64,000 bases of DNA from Sphagnum magellanicum. Its lineage: Eukaryota; Streptophyta; Sphagnopsida; Sphagnales; Sphagnaceae. The stretch covers positions 25,332,949-25,396,948 of the forward strand of contig CM038912.1 of the NCBI GenBank assembly GCA_021904315.1, written 5' to 3'. The notes below the pieces were generated by a model. That model made no database searches. It was given only the letters and a program-made list of their open reading frames with translations, and was not told the origin of the DNA. The position numbers and the translations under genes are program-made. Every line of letters begins with the position of its first letter. Positions within the stretch are counted from its first letter, which is position 1. This document shows positions 48,721 to 61,647 of the stretch, piece by piece.

Positions 48721-49844
48721 AACAGGTTTCTTGTGTTTTTTGGGCTGTACTTAAGTTTTGCAATTTTCTTTGGTGAATTATTGTGTCGTTGAGAAAGCTA
48801 GATCTCAAGCTGCTGTTTGAAGACACTTTTCAAGGATGAAATAAGAAAGACAGAGTTATTTCACTTGTTTAGAAATCTGAATGCACTTTCAATTCATTTG
48901 GATGTGCTCCATTCCAGAATCTTTCCCTTCATGTCTGGAACTAGTTTCTGGAAATTGCAAGCAGGGAAATACATCTTGCAGACAGATGATGATGTGTAGG
49001 ACACAGTGATCCTGATTGACTCAGCGATACGCCACATTGGTGCAGAACCTGTGATGCTCAACTCTTGTGCTGGAATCCAATCATTGGGAATAATGAAGGA
49101 TACTACATAACTAGATGTTAGATTGTTAAGAATTTGGAAAAAGTTTTAAGAGTTTGTCATCCTGTCAATGTAGACATGAGATAGATGGAAACTGTTGCAA
49201 CATACTGCTTAGAGCAATGAGCTGACACACAGAATCTGCTTTCCATGATTTCCCATCTATACCAGCTTGATGCAGTTGTTCAATAATTTTGTCCAGAAGC
49301 CATGGGTTTGCCATGTCAACCTTTAAGAGTTGTCTGATGTCACCAAATAAATTTTACAACAGTGATCAACAAGATCAACTACTTTCATTGCATTCTAACT
49401 GGTGTAACATGTTCTCAGAAAGGTTGGGGTGGAATATATGAATAAATTGCCAAGAATGGTTCATTGCAATGAAGGTAAGAACATATTTTCCAACATATTT
49501 TCTCCAATTACCTGTTTATCTGCTAGAAAAATCTGAAGGTGTTGAATTTTCGATTAGTATCTGTTAGAAAAATAGATATTATTTTGAATAATTGGTGATG
49601 TAAATGGAGTGAACAAATCCCATCATTTGCCATTACATGCGATGTGGTCTAGAATGGATAAACCATCACCTACTTGATTTCCCAGGAGACTAGCCAAGGA
49701 GCCTATCTTTTTTGTTGGTGCAGGCATGTAATGCCCACATCATTATCTATGTTCCTCGCTACAACACTCTTGGTAAATGACTTTCTCTATTCTTAGTTTT
49801 GGAAATAGTATCAGTCACAGACTTACCTACCAAACAACCGCTCT

Positions 49845-51719
49845 TGTTACAGCCACACCAATGTCAGTGTTCCTCTTCTTTCTCAGCTGGTCTACCATTG
49901 CCAGATGTAAAACATCCTCAAAACAGGCTCTTTTGTAATTTCAGTCGCATCAAGCTTTCAGGAATTGGAGACCACTTTTGAACTGATTGTTCTTCTTGTT
50001 GGTGCATTGAAGGCACTGAAGCAGTGGAGTTTATTGTGGATCGTGCTGAGGTTTCCGTAGCTTTTGCACAAGGCACCAAGCTCCCTCTGGTATTAATAGT
50101 TTGCTGCTGTTCTGATTTCTTTTTGCCCATCTTTCATTCTGCCTGTGCTGTTTCTAACTATTTTTGCAGACTAGGCAGTCCACATGTAGTCTTGTGGTGT
50201 CTTGTTGGTTCATAAATGTGAAGTCAGCTGGACTTTTTGGACACTTTTTTTTTTGGGTTGTGTTCGTTTATCTGCCCAACTCTTAGCATCATCAAGTTGA
50301 CATACTGATTGCTTGTACATGTTCAATGGTTTGTGAAAGTATGAGCATTATCATTCCATCGCACATGCAGCTCTTTACAGTACTTTCTGTGCCTACTCAT
50401 AGAACTTGTCAAATGCAAGCCCAAAGTGAATAGACATCAAATTTTTAGTCTTTTTTTAAGCATGCTGATTATTGATTTTGACAGATTATTCTCTCCTGAC
50501 CCAAGTGCACATAACATCTTAAAAATAAGTTATAATGGTGAACAGAAGGTGATGCAATTGATCTTCATCTTCGACCTGATAAGCTGCTGGTTTTATGTAC
50601 AGTTTCATTAATGCTGTCTTGAAGTTGGAACCAGATACAGACTGCCTTTTCAGTCGGTTACAGTAGAGTCAATTAGGGGCTCATTGTGAACTTTAGGAGT
50701 ATTTAGGGCCCATTTTGACTATTGGGCTGTGTGTGCCTGGGTGCAGCTATTGCAACCTTCGCAAGTGTCACAGGTAATCAGAAAACTGCAGCTGAGGCAG
50801 CTGGTGTTACATTGTACTCCTGGGAGCTGGAGTTTCTGCAACTGATGTGTTGTCAGTTAGGATAGCTTCCATCGAGTCTAATGGCTTGAGTTTTCATCTG
50901 CTGGTCTATATAGCTACAGATGATGCAGCTTCTTGTTCTTTCATGTCTTGAGATGGACATTAATTCTGATACTGGTAAAGCTTCAGGAGCGCTCTCTGTG
51001 GTCAAGGGCGTGGTTGGCATTGCTATGTACTGTTGACTTTTCAAGCGAGATCTACAAGTTTTCTTCAAATCTGTGAAATTTTTGGTTGAGGCATGTAAGT
51101 GTATAGCATAAGGTAGCAGTGATAAGTAGTACTTAGTTATGGGGCAAGTGCATTATTCAGGGAAAAGGAGAATTCTGTGGACCTAACACCTCCATCTAGA
51201 CATGACATCTCCATGATTATGTACACCAATGGTACGATGGGAGAGCCAAAAGGAGTGCTTGTCACCCACAAAAATAATGTGGTGACCTGCATAAATGGTC
51301 TTGGGTCAATTTCTCAAGGCTCAGAATGAAGTGGTTAAGCGTAATGAACCCAAATGTGAGTTTTTTGCAATTGTCCAAGTCAGATCCATATCCAGCCAGG
51401 CACCACATGCAAAATGTTTTCAATGTGCTGATAGGTAGTTGTGATCTTGATCTTCCATATCTAGGACAAATCCAGAGTCTGGCTACAGATACATGAAGGG
51501 AACTTGCATGTGCAAGTTATCGTTCATGTAATGAAGGCCATATACAAAATATATATCAGGACAGATAAAACATCAGGTCGAAACATCGTTATGAAAGTAA
51601 ATTTTGTGAAATAGTTTTGTATGGCAACCATCTTTCTGTTGAATGCAGGACTTCAAGAAGATGATGGAGGATCTGGCAAAGTTGAAGCCAACCTTGTGTT
51701 TGTTGCCATACCTCTGTGA
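49845..51719 (+). pseudogene. Long-chain acyl-CoA synthetase exon remnants (Block B)
   Basis: The same exon set as in Block A at an offset of 43984: AVEFIVDRAEVSVAF at about 50020, AAGVTLYSWELEFLQL near 50800-50844, P-loop MYTNGTMGEPKG at 51219-51254, and DFKKMMEDLAKLKPT at about 51648. The 2-bp insertion after KLKPT is shared with Block A, so the gene was already broken before the duplication. Block B keeps Thr where Block A has Ala in LKPT/LKPA, closer to the family consensus. Confidence 0.82.
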
Positions 51720-53538
51720 ATTTTCAGCCTACCTACAGCTCATGAAAAACCTCATCAGTGGGTCAGAGGATGTGAAACTACTGACTAAATACGGTGTCAT
51801 TGTCAAGTTTCTTGGCAATGAAACAGATGTGTGTCCAGCGTGGAACAGCTTAACCAGAGGGTTGTGGTTTCAGTGTCAATCACAATCTATTCATCAAATT
51901 GCACAAGGCATCAACCAGCACTGCAATTCCAGAAATTGCCAAAATACTCAATTTTGTCAGAAGTTTTGTCCCAGACCATGGTATGTGATATCTATCTTTG
52001 TGGCAACCATTGTAACCATTGGCACATGTATTCTGGCTCATGCAGCAATCATTGGTTCTGATAGAATGGAGCCTCACTTCCCACCCTGGCGAAAAATAGA
52101 TGTTCGTCCTTGTAGCTAACCACTCATCTTTTATGGATTTTGCATCATTTATATTTCATTGTTAGTTAATTAACTACCTTCATGTAATGATGCTGAATAG
52201 ATACCTCTAACTGCTCCTGGCTGTGATGGGGCTGACCACATTCTTGCATGGGAACTTGGTAAGAAAATTCAGCTTCCTTGATGAAGTCAGTGCATAGTCA
52301 TGGCAGCTCATGACTGCTATCTCTTCCAGTATCTTTAGCAGATGTTCTGCATCCAATTTGTCACCAGTCCAGTGTGCTCTAGGATATGTTCAGCCTGCAT
52401 CAGACCCCAAACATTAACCTCTATGCAGGCCTCTCTAGAATGAAATGAAGTTTATCCATACAAGCTTGTTGCAGCTTGGATGATGATACTCTTGACCTTT
52501 CTAATTAGCTGCATCTCTTGAGTGCTAGCCAAAATCATGACCAAGTCATCCCATTGCTTCCAGGAGTGCAACAGAAACTCAGGACATAGATGTTTATATA
52601 ATGATTTTCCTATGAGTTTGGGCTGAATATTATACTTTTATCTACACCCATTGTTGGGAGCTGATGAAGTAAGTGCCCAGTCATGGCAGCTCATCACTGC
52701 TATCCACGATGAAACTGATGGTTTGATGCTTTGTAAGCAACTGTCACAAGGTTATGGCAGCACTCTTTGTCATGTTACTTTCAAATTGTTATTGTGGAGA
52801 TTTCTCTTCAATTTCATATATATATACATATATATTCCTTGTGAGGTATCAGTCCTCCCTGCTTTGCTTGAGAGGCTTGGTTCTGCAGAAGACCATAGGC
52901 ATTTGAGTGTGAGAGAGCTATTGGAAAGCGGTCTTGGCTTGAAAATGTAGTGGTATTTGGGGGACTTGCATTTGCGGTTTACATTCTAGATTGGAAGAGC
53001 ACTGGTCTTCCAGCATGCAGATTCCATGTCTGAGCATCCACTGTCAAGGAACTGCCAACCTTGAGGGTCTGCCTGCTGAAATTGATACATCCATCCCTGG
53101 TTCCCTTAGAATTGGGACCAAGGAATGGGAAATGTCAGATCCAGAAGGGGACTGGGAGGGCCATTAAGAACAGCATGATTCACATCTGTCATCACTGCAC
53201 AAAAGGAATACCCAGCTGCATTTCTTGCAATGGACAGAGCAAATGTGGTTAGGGGTGAGAGATTGAATTGCTGGAGAAGGGCTAAAGCAGCTGAGAAAGA
53301 AGAAAGGAAATTCAGGATTTGGAGAGAGACCACTATACTCTAATGCTATTCAGGAGAAGCAGCATTCAAAGCATCTAAGATAACAAACAGGTTTGCTCAT
53401 CCAAACAGGTTGGAGTTGGGAAATGCTCATCTGATCATGAATCTGCCAACTGAGAAAGCAAAGGAAGAACCTGAAAGGAGTTTCATCATGGACCATGAGC
53501 CAAAAACTTCCAGATCCAAAGCTTCAATGAGAATGAGC
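51720..53538. pseudogene. Unidentified exon-like fragments (Block B counterpart)
   Basis: This is the counterpart of Block A 7736-9575. The piece KLLTKYGVIVKFLGNETDV is slightly better preserved than in Block A, and ACTGCTCCTGGCTGTGATG at 52209 replaces a Cys-changing variant in Block A. In the frame at 53160-53250 the peptide ICHHCTKGIPSCISCNGQ is Cys-rich but not in a recognisable zinc-finger family. None is a gene in its present state. Confidence 0.4.
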
Positions 53539-54893
53539 AAAATTTCATCAACACATTAATAGGTTTCCCAATGACTATTCACAGTATCCTTTCTAGTACA
53601 TTTGATGAGCATTGGAGGATAGGTCTAATTATTATCTTACCCAACGTCTAAGTCAAGATCATAGCTTCTTCCCTATTTGAGCACTGTTTCCAGAGATTGT
53701 GATTCCAGTTGAAATTCAAGGAAAATTCAGCATACAGACCTTATCGTCGACATTTCTAGTCCAACATTAGACCCAAAAGCTAGGGCTTTACATTTCCTTG
53801 GACCCAAAAATGATACAACATTAAACCCTACTAACAAAGTGCGAACATGTTTCATATCATGTACATGTCATTCAACTACACTATGAAAGGACCCACGAGC
53901 AGTGCGGTGCGATCAGACCCACCAGAGGAGCCACCAGCGCAGCTTAGTCCAGTACCATCTTGTCAGCGCTGACGTTGCTGTTGTATTTCATAGATGCCTT
54001 ACTTGCTCAACATGCCCTCTTAACAAATGTGGACGAAGAGTGGATGTGGAATTATGGTGTGGTTCACGTGGACTTTATATTGTAGTGAAACCAAGAGGTA
54101 GAGTTGGAGACAACTAAAGTTGGAGCCTGGACAGGGCGTGCACATTGTTCATTTCCAATTGAGGTTGGAGTTAGACCAAGGAGACTGAGGTGTGGAGAGT
54201 GAGTTGCAGTTGGGGCTAAATCATGCACTCAAAATCCCCCCAACCATAGAGATAGATCCCTTCTCATCTGTGATGGAATTGGTTCTACCTGGCAAAAACA
54301 TCAAGAATTGAACAAATTGGGGTTCACACTCTCAAAACTAAACCCACCAGTCATAGTAAGATTAATAATAGTGACCCTATGACTTACATATCATACGTGC
54401 TACTAATAATTGGCACCTTTTGTTGAGATAATTGTAATACTGAAGGAAACGTGGTATGGCAACCAGTGTTTTTTTTTCAATTTTGTGATGTTGCTCAAGT
54501 GGTGATAGTCTATAACTATATTTGGCTAGCTATGTTTGATGAAATTCAAAATATAAAAATATAAAATCTTCAGCACCCTTCATATTGTAAGCAATTGTGA
54601 TGATTTATGTGGATTTATTTGAATTTTTTGTGATTTTTTGGCAATTTTGTTTTCAAAACTATTAATGAATTTGTGACCGAATGTTCTTTTCAAAAATATT
54701 TCTCACAAAATGCTCTTCCAATCTAGCATGTAACCCTCAAATACAAGTCCCTAAAATACCAGTGTATTTCCAAGGCAAGACCACTTTGCAATATTGTCCA
54801 CCACACATGCCTATGGTCTTTCTAATAGGACTGTTTAGAAAATAATAATATCACACCAGCAGTGAGATGAAGTCTTTTCACATTTGTGTTAGG
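53539..54893 (+). repeat. Arm repeat M, forward copy left of P3
   Basis: Starts AAAATTTCATCAACACATT directly after the broken Block B exon and ends near TTTGTGTTAG. It has one degenerate minisatellite unit. With the inverted M at 58855-61000 it brackets palindrome P3, so the pair look like long terminal inverted arms of one element. Confidence 0.8.
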
Positions 54894-55168
54894 GCCAGTT
54901 TAGACAAGCGTCCAAGGAGCAGGGTGCAATGAAATCGAGCATTCCTATTAGTCAAGGGTTTTAAATTGGTCCAAGGCCTTTAGACAAGGCTTCAGGACCA
55001 ACACAAATCAAGTTATGATTTAGCCTAAATGGCATCATTTTGGAGGAAAACCAAGTGGTCTGGACCAAAAAAACAGTTTAAAAGAGAGCTCATGGTTTGG
55101 AGCACCACAGTGTAAGCTAAGGTCCAAGGTTGATCATTTCTTCATTTTTGATTTTTTTCACTGTTTTT
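54894..55168. other. Short unique segment, possible MITE fragment
   Basis: Begins GGGCCAGTTTAGACAAGC preceded by TTA, which resembles the end of a PIF/Harbinger-type MITE (TTA target). The internal text repeats TTTAGACAAG and GGTCCAAGG. The other end is not visible because the CACTA remnant follows. Weak evidence. Confidence 0.25.
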
Positions 55169-55169
55169 T

Positions 55170-56668
55170 TTACTATACGAATATAATTTATATAACATAA
55201 CAAAGTATGTTGTAAGAATAATTATTTAGTCAAATTTACAATTAATAAATATAATCATTTATAATTATTTATAAAAGTGATTTATACTGAATAACACTAG
55301 TGAGAAAAGCTTTTAATACTCAAGCAATAATTTTCTGAATTGAAATATTAATTTTTGAATCCAAAATAATAATTCTGAATTCAAATATCATTTTTTCGAT
55401 GGAATAAGTTTTTTCAGTTCAAATAATCAATTTCATATTCAAATAAACATATTCAAAATTGAAATGTCCATTTCAAGACTCAATTAATAATCTACTAAAT
55501 TGTTATATTAATTTTCAAAATCAAAAATAATAATTCAAACTTCAAGAATTCAAATTTAAGAATTGAAATATTATTTTTCAGCTTTGAAAATATTAATTTA
55601 GAACTAAAATATCATTTTTACATCAAATAAGCTTTTTGAATTTAAATGAAAAATTCATATTGAAATAACATTTTAAAAATTTGAATAATGTTTTACATAA
55701 ATGAAATTGCAATTTTCAGATTCAAACAGTTTGATTTTAAATTCAAATAAGTAAATAAATAATTCCAATAAAAAATTTTAGAATTAAAACATCAAATTTC
55801 AAATTCAAATAATAATTTTTAATTCAATAATTTAAAAATGAATTCTAGGAGGCATTTTCAGTATTGAAACATTGATTTGAATGTTTAAATAAAAATTTCA
55901 TAATTGGAAATATATTTCAGACTCAAACATATATTTTAAAATACAAGTAATGATTTGAAGAATTTATATTAAAAAATTGAAATTGAATTTTTTTTTAATG
56001 ATTTCAAGTTATTTTTTGAAAATTCAAATATTATTTTTAAAATCAAATAAGAATATTTTGAAATGAAATATCAGTTTTTAGATTTGAATATCAATTTTCA
56101 GAGTTGAAATAACAATTTTTAGACTTAAATACTTTCTTTTGATTTAATTAAAGTAATTCAGAATGAAAATAAAAAAATTCTAAGTCACATAACAATTTTT
56201 AAAAATTTAATTTCAACTTTTAGATTCAAATATAACTTTTAGATTTGAATAACAAATTTCAAAGTTCAAAGATTAATTTTCAAAGTCATTACATGAACAA
56301 TATACATACATATGCATAAATATATACATAAATATATATTCATGATAACATATCAAAAATATAATTTTAAAACATGCATAAAAATACACTTTTAAGTTAT
56401 TGTAGAATTCCTTTAGGATGCAATTAATTTGTTGAATATTGCAACTAATGGGACATGTCAACTTATGAATGGATAAAGATAGATTTAAAAATCATGCAAC
56501 CAACAGGATGAAGTTTCTAATAATTGCCTCTTAGTTGTAAGAATGAGCAAAACATTTGAAATTGGATTTTACAATTGCAAATACTCCCAAACTTAGTCAC
56601 AAACAACTATAAGTCACATGTGGTTGCAAATGGAATAATTTCATTTTGGTTGATTTCAACTAACGATA
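55170..56668. mobile_element. 5'-truncated CACTA element
   Basis: Homologous to 38050-39745 of the complete element, including the internal CACTAG end at 55295 and the subterminal array to about 56290. The right end has decayed to TTTCAACTAACG followed by ATA, at the same position in the palindrome as in P2. The left 1.6 kb is missing, replaced by the segment above. Confidence 0.75.
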
Positions 56669-57595
56669 AATTCTATAACTTGTTGAGTGTTTGAACCTTG
56701 AAAGGAACTGTTTCAAAATTGAAACTACATTCAAAATTAATTTTTGAACATATTGAGAGCAAATCAAAAGGTTTTAATTTTAAAATTCATGTTTTTAAAT
56801 CCTTTTTTGTGATTTATGTGGATTTGATGCCATTTTAATGGGATGAAAGTCAATCCATGAAAACTCATCAAATCTCAAGGGGAAATAAGGTTTGTCCAAG
56901 AAATCCAATCTATCAATTTATTGCATTCCTCAAATGTAATTTATTCATGATGAAATAAAATGTATATATTGTATTATTCTTGAATGAACTTTATTTAATT
57001 GTGAGATTTCAAGAAATTTTCATGGATGGACTTCCATCCCATGAAGAATGGTTTGGAATCCACATCACTCATAAAAATGGATGAAAAAAAAAGAAATTTC
57101 AAATCAAAACCTTTCTATCAATTAGTTTTCAATACATTCAAAACATAATTTAAAAGGTAATTTGAATTTTGAAAGTGTTTTTCTCAAGGTTCAAAAACCC
57201 ATTGAGGAAAAGAAAATCAATGCAGAGATAAATAAAGGGGTGGGTGGGGGGGGGGGGGGGGGGGGGTGAGGCACATGCAACATCTAGAAAAAAATAAAGT
57301 AAGATTATGAATAATTTGATTTCTAGGGCCAAAGTTGGGGCAACCTAGAAAAATATGAAGGCTTTGAACAATTGAAAAGTTTTTTAATTTGTGGGCAACT
57401 TGAAGCTAATTGGAACAATGCATAAGGTGAATTAGATTCAACATTTTGTTGAAAGAACAATGTAGACTTAACAATTTGAAAATGCAGACCATCAATGATA
57501 ACTTGAGAATTGGGGAATGTTGACCTTGTAAGCTAAATACATTGGTAACTTGAGAATTGGGGAATGTTAACCTTGTAAGCAAAATACATTGGTTG
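56666..57595. repeat. Palindrome P3, centre and right arm
   Basis: Homologous to P2 39746-40620. It contains a 21-base G run at 57246-57266 and a 48-bp tandem duplication (about 57500-57547 and 57548-57595, starting TAACTTGAGAATTGGGGAA). The left arm beyond the CACTA remnant is absent. Confidence 0.75.
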
Positions 57596-58854
57596 TAGCC
57601 AACTTCTCTACATCACATGTGTTAGTGTAACTTCAAATGAAATATTGATGGATGAAGGGTGAAGAAATCAAAAGTGCAATTTCTTTTGTTTGGTCATTAT
57701 CAATAGGAGGTGGAATGAACAATAAAATGAATTAGGTGTCCTTTTTTTAACATAGTTTATTTGTTGTGTTAATATTTTGCAAGTTTCGACGACAATGGCA
57801 ATGTTGATGAATGGTAATGTGGCTTTTATTAGGTTGTCAAATTTTCATGTGTGATGTGCTTGGTTGATGCTTATTTCTTGAAGAATTTTGCTCTTGATGG
57901 GGAAGGAAAATGGAAGAATGGTGATTTGTTAAGCAGATTCTAGTGAGGCATGTTGAGAGAGTTATAACAAAGATTTTAAGCATGGTTGTTCAACTATCTA
58001 GCAAAATCCTTGAAGTATATTGTCAAAATAAGTTTTTTTTCTTTCTATGTTTTAGATTTAGTGAGGATGGTGTGTGAGGAGGATGTTCATTCGTCCTCTA
58101 TTATCATTATGTTCGAATTCTCCAAAATCTCCATTGCACATGAAAAAACAAAATAGGGTACAAAATTAACTAAGTCATTTGAATGCATGGTAATAAGATC
58201 CTTATGGAGATGATTATTATTAAGAGATTTGAAGGAGTGGGTTTGGAATAGTTTAGTATACTTGAGGAATTAGGGTAATTTCGTGAGGTTATAGAAGGAT
58301 GTTTGTAAAAAGAAGTGAGTATTTATATGCATAGACATTTCAAGTGAAGTTTCATTTCTTTAAAATATCATGCATGAACTAATAATATGAATCTTGCAAA
58401 TTTGAATCTTCAAGGGAATGATTTCCCACTTGGCAAGGCTTGGCCTTTAGGATGTGGGAATTTGAAAGCACATATTGTTGAATTTGTGATTTCTAAGCTT
58501 GAGTTATAGGATGTTGAGTTGAGATGCCATGAAGGAAATCATGATGACTCAAGAAAGCAAATTTGAAAATCTGAAGTGATTTAATCCAACTATAAACCAA
58601 TAGGAAATGTAGGTTTGTGTGAGTATATTGTTCAAGGTTAATAATAATACTAGCAACATGGATTATTGCTCAATAAAAAAATGATTTGAGTTTTTTTATT
58701 TTTATAATGTGAAATCAGAAGGTGTATGTTTTCAAGTTTTTGGTTACATTGGCTCCTTCTATAAATGATCTTTATAATTTTTTACAGCACAACAATTTGA
58801 AATATTCAAATTGGGGTTGTCATTAAAAAAATTTCAAGCAAATTCTCGCCATTT
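57596..58854. repeat. Spacer between P3 and inverted arm M
   Basis: Homologous to 40621-41879. No gene. Confidence 0.65.
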
Positions 58855-59320
58855 TGTGAGAAATATTCTTTTGAAAAAAAAAATTCTCTCAAATTCATCA
58901 ATTTTTTTAGAAAATTGAGAAAAAACCAAAAAAATCACAATTATTGCCTATAATTTGGAAATGTGTTCAAATTTTGTTATTTTCATATTTTGAATTTTGT
59001 CAAACTTTGCTTAGCACAATTATGGACTGCAACCACTTGAACATCATCACAAAATTGAAAAAACAAACAGTGGTTGCCATACCACATTTCCTTCAATGTT
59101 ATAATTATCTCAGCAAAATGTCCCAGTTATTAATAGCATGTATTGTATGTAAGTCTTAAGTCAACTATTATTAATCTTACTATGACTGGGTAAATATTCA
59201 ACGTGTGAAACCCAAATTTGGTTATTTCTTGATCTTTTGCCAAACAAAATGAATTCAATCAGAGACGATCATGAGAAGCGATTTGTCTCGGGGGTTGGGG
59301 AGATCTTGAGCTCAATTGTC

Positions 59321-59401
59321 CTTACCTTGAACTGTAACTCAATTTTCCTTACCTTGAACTGTAACTCAATTTTCCTTACCTTGAACTGCAACTCAATTTC
59401 C
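59321..59401. repeat. 27-bp perfect tandem triplication
   Basis: Units begin CTTACCTTGAACTGTAACTC at 59321, 59348 and 59375, with one substitution in the third. The matching place at about 42375-42400 in the other inverted M copy has a single unit, so the expansion is recent. Confidence 0.95.
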
Positions 59402-59595
59402 ACATCTAAGTCTCGTTGGTCCAACTTCAACCTCAATTGGAAATGAACAATATGCACCACTAGGTTAGCCTCCAATTTCACTTATCTTCAACTCAACCTC
59501 TTGGTTTGACTACAATATCAAGTCCATCTGAACCACACCATAGTTCCACATCCACTCTTAGTTTTCCTTTGTTAAGAAAACATATTCAACAAGTA

Positions 59596-60476
59596 TGGCT
59601 GTGACCAGAAAGGGGGTGATCGAACGGGGAACCTGTTTGTGGTTTCTGAGATGTGAAGGCCAATTTTGCTTTAAGGGCTTAAGGGTTAAGCCCGCCGAAA
59701 ACGGGTTTAATGATGGCGGCGGGATCTATGCTTTTGGGGAGGTGAGGATGGCAACGGTGCATGGGTAGCTTGTGCAGGAAGCTTGGAGATCAGAGGGGGA
59801 CGAACGGAAGGGAAGGCAGAGTGATCTAAGGAGCGGAAAAGGGCAGATGATGCGCGGAAGCTGAGAAGGATGGGCAGATCGAGGAATGGTGGGGTGGTTT
59901 AGAGGTTTTGGACTGGTTACAGAAATTTTTCCGCTGCGCTAGTAGCCAGCCAAACAGTTGCAGTCGGCATCAGGGAGTTTTGCTTTTGAAGAAGTAGCAG
60001 GGGAGACTAGGAATCGGAGATAGATCAGAGTCTCTTTTATGAACTGTTAGGATCTAAGAGGAATGTTGGGGCGATGGCCCTTGGTGGTATGCACATTTGT
60101 TGTTTTTATACATGATCGCATTTTCAATGTTTGCAGAAAACAAGTTTCAAGTCAAGAAGAGTGCTGTCAGAGTCTGTTGTTGCGATCTTGTCGAGGAAAT
60201 AAGTAGGGGGTTTTGCTGAGCATAAGTGTGCCAAGAGTCACTGGTCGAAAGGACCAAGTATTGTGAACTGTCCAATTGTTCCAGGAATGCAAGTGTGTGC
60301 GTGTGTGAGGATCTCGGCGCGCACGTTGGTCGAGTCCTGATCAGAGTCTGAGAAGAGAAGGAAGATTAGACTTCACGATGTAGTTTCAGCACATCAGGAA
60401 GTATTGTCCAGAGAGAATCTATGTGTGTGCCAGGGTGTTCGATTGGTTTGAGCACCCTCTCTTTTGGTTACATGGC
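59596..60476. mobile_element. Solo LTR inserted in arm M
   Basis: An 873-bp insertion (59600-60472) starts TGTGACC and ends GGTTACA (complement TGTAACC), flanked by TGGC on both sides. The empty site is AAGTATGGCACCTATG at about 42590. It is richer in G+C than its surroundings and unrelated to the solo LTR at 19277. No coding domains. The duplication is 4 bp, slightly short for an LTR element. Confidence 0.8.
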
Positions 60477-61034
60477 ATCTATGAGATATAGCAGCAACGT
60501 TGGTGTTGGATAGGTGATATTGGACTGTGTTGGTCTTGTGGTTCCTTCGGTGGTTCCTCAGGTGGGTCTGATATGCCTGCATAACCTGAAGTTGGGCATC
60601 ATTTTATAGTGTAGTTGAAAGATGTCAGGTTACATGGTGTGAAAGGTGTATACACTCTATTAGCAAGGTTTAATGTTATATGCATTTTGGGTCCAAGGGA
60701 ATTTAAAGCCCTATCTTTTGGGTCTAATATGGGACTAGAAAGGTCAATTAATTAGGTTGGTATGCTGAACTCTCCTTGAATTGCAACTGGAATCACAAAA
60801 CTCTGGAAATAACATTTAAGCAACGAAGAAACTATGATCTTGACGAAGCGTTCTCTCAATCAAAAAGTCAAGAAGGAAGGACTTACACGTTGTGTAACAT
60901 AGTAATAAGACCTATCCTCCAATGCTTATAAGTGTATTAGAAAGGAAATTGTGAACAATCCTTAGGAAAGCTATTAATGTGTTGATGAAAATTTGCTTAC
61001 CTTATGGAGCCTCACCTTGGAAGGTCTTTTCCAT

Positions 61035-61620
61035 CCCACAAGTGCAGAGTCGATGCATTTTGGATATTGTCATCCACCGGAACCCACCCATCCTCCAACC
61101 GCTCGTCATCGAACGGTTGTTGAGGAGGAAGGATGCCTTCATACTCCTAGTTCTTAGCCTTGATATCGCCGATAGTATCAGAGCTTACCACCTCGAGCCT
61201 GATGTCAATATTGCCCATCCAGTTCTTAATGGAGATCTATGTAATGAAAACGACTTCTAAGAGAAAACACTTCAAACCAATTTGTGCTAGGGCACAAATT
61301 TGGCAACAAAACCAGGAAGGAAAGGGGATAAACAAACGTGTTTTTCCCAATTTTGTGAGGTAGGTGGACTCGCAATTCTCAAGAAGAGGAAATAGTCAAA
61401 TGTGGCTGGAAACATTTTGAAATGCTTGCTTAGTTTTGGTGAGCTCTAGGAATGTACAATATTGTTTAACTAGGGAAATTTCAGATTTTTTTCCCTCAAA
61501 ATATGATGAGTTTGGCCTATTTTTTTCTTTAAAAATTCTTTGTATTCTACAGACAAGACTTTCTTTTTTTTGGCCATGCTTGGAAATTTCACCACCAAAG
61601 AAAACACTACAGCGGCTAGA
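61035..61620 (-). pseudogene. Ubiquitin pseudogene with upstream remnant, copy 3
   Basis: The minus strand from about 61240 reads a degraded ubiquitin: IRLEVVSSDTIGDIKAK, then a stop, then EYEGILPPQQPFDDERLEDG and ending NASTLHL. The start Met is lost and the tail is absent. Upstream (61600-61400) the remnant MAKKKKVLSVEYKEFLKKKI matches copies 1 and 2, with stops. It is the most degraded of the three copies. Confidence 0.8.
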
Positions 61621-61647
61621 AGGAGCTAGAGAAGGGCAATTAAAGTA

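Larger units (their letters stand above)
44138..53539. repeat. Block B, second copy of the 9.5 kb segmental duplication
   Basis: Near-identical to 1-9575. Block B begins exactly at the ubiquitin/U junction, where Block A begins at the window edge, so the duplication may extend further left. It ends at 53539, where arm M is joined inside the exon-like stretch that Block A continues. The G run is longer than in Block A (16 versus 11). Confidence 0.93.
58855..61000 (-). repeat. Arm repeat M, inverted copy beside P3, interrupted
   Basis: Reverse complement of M with a solo LTR inserted at 59600-60472 and a 27-bp triplication at 59321-59401. Ends at TGATGAAAATTTGCTTACC, next to the ubiquitin pseudogene. 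Confidence 0.8.
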
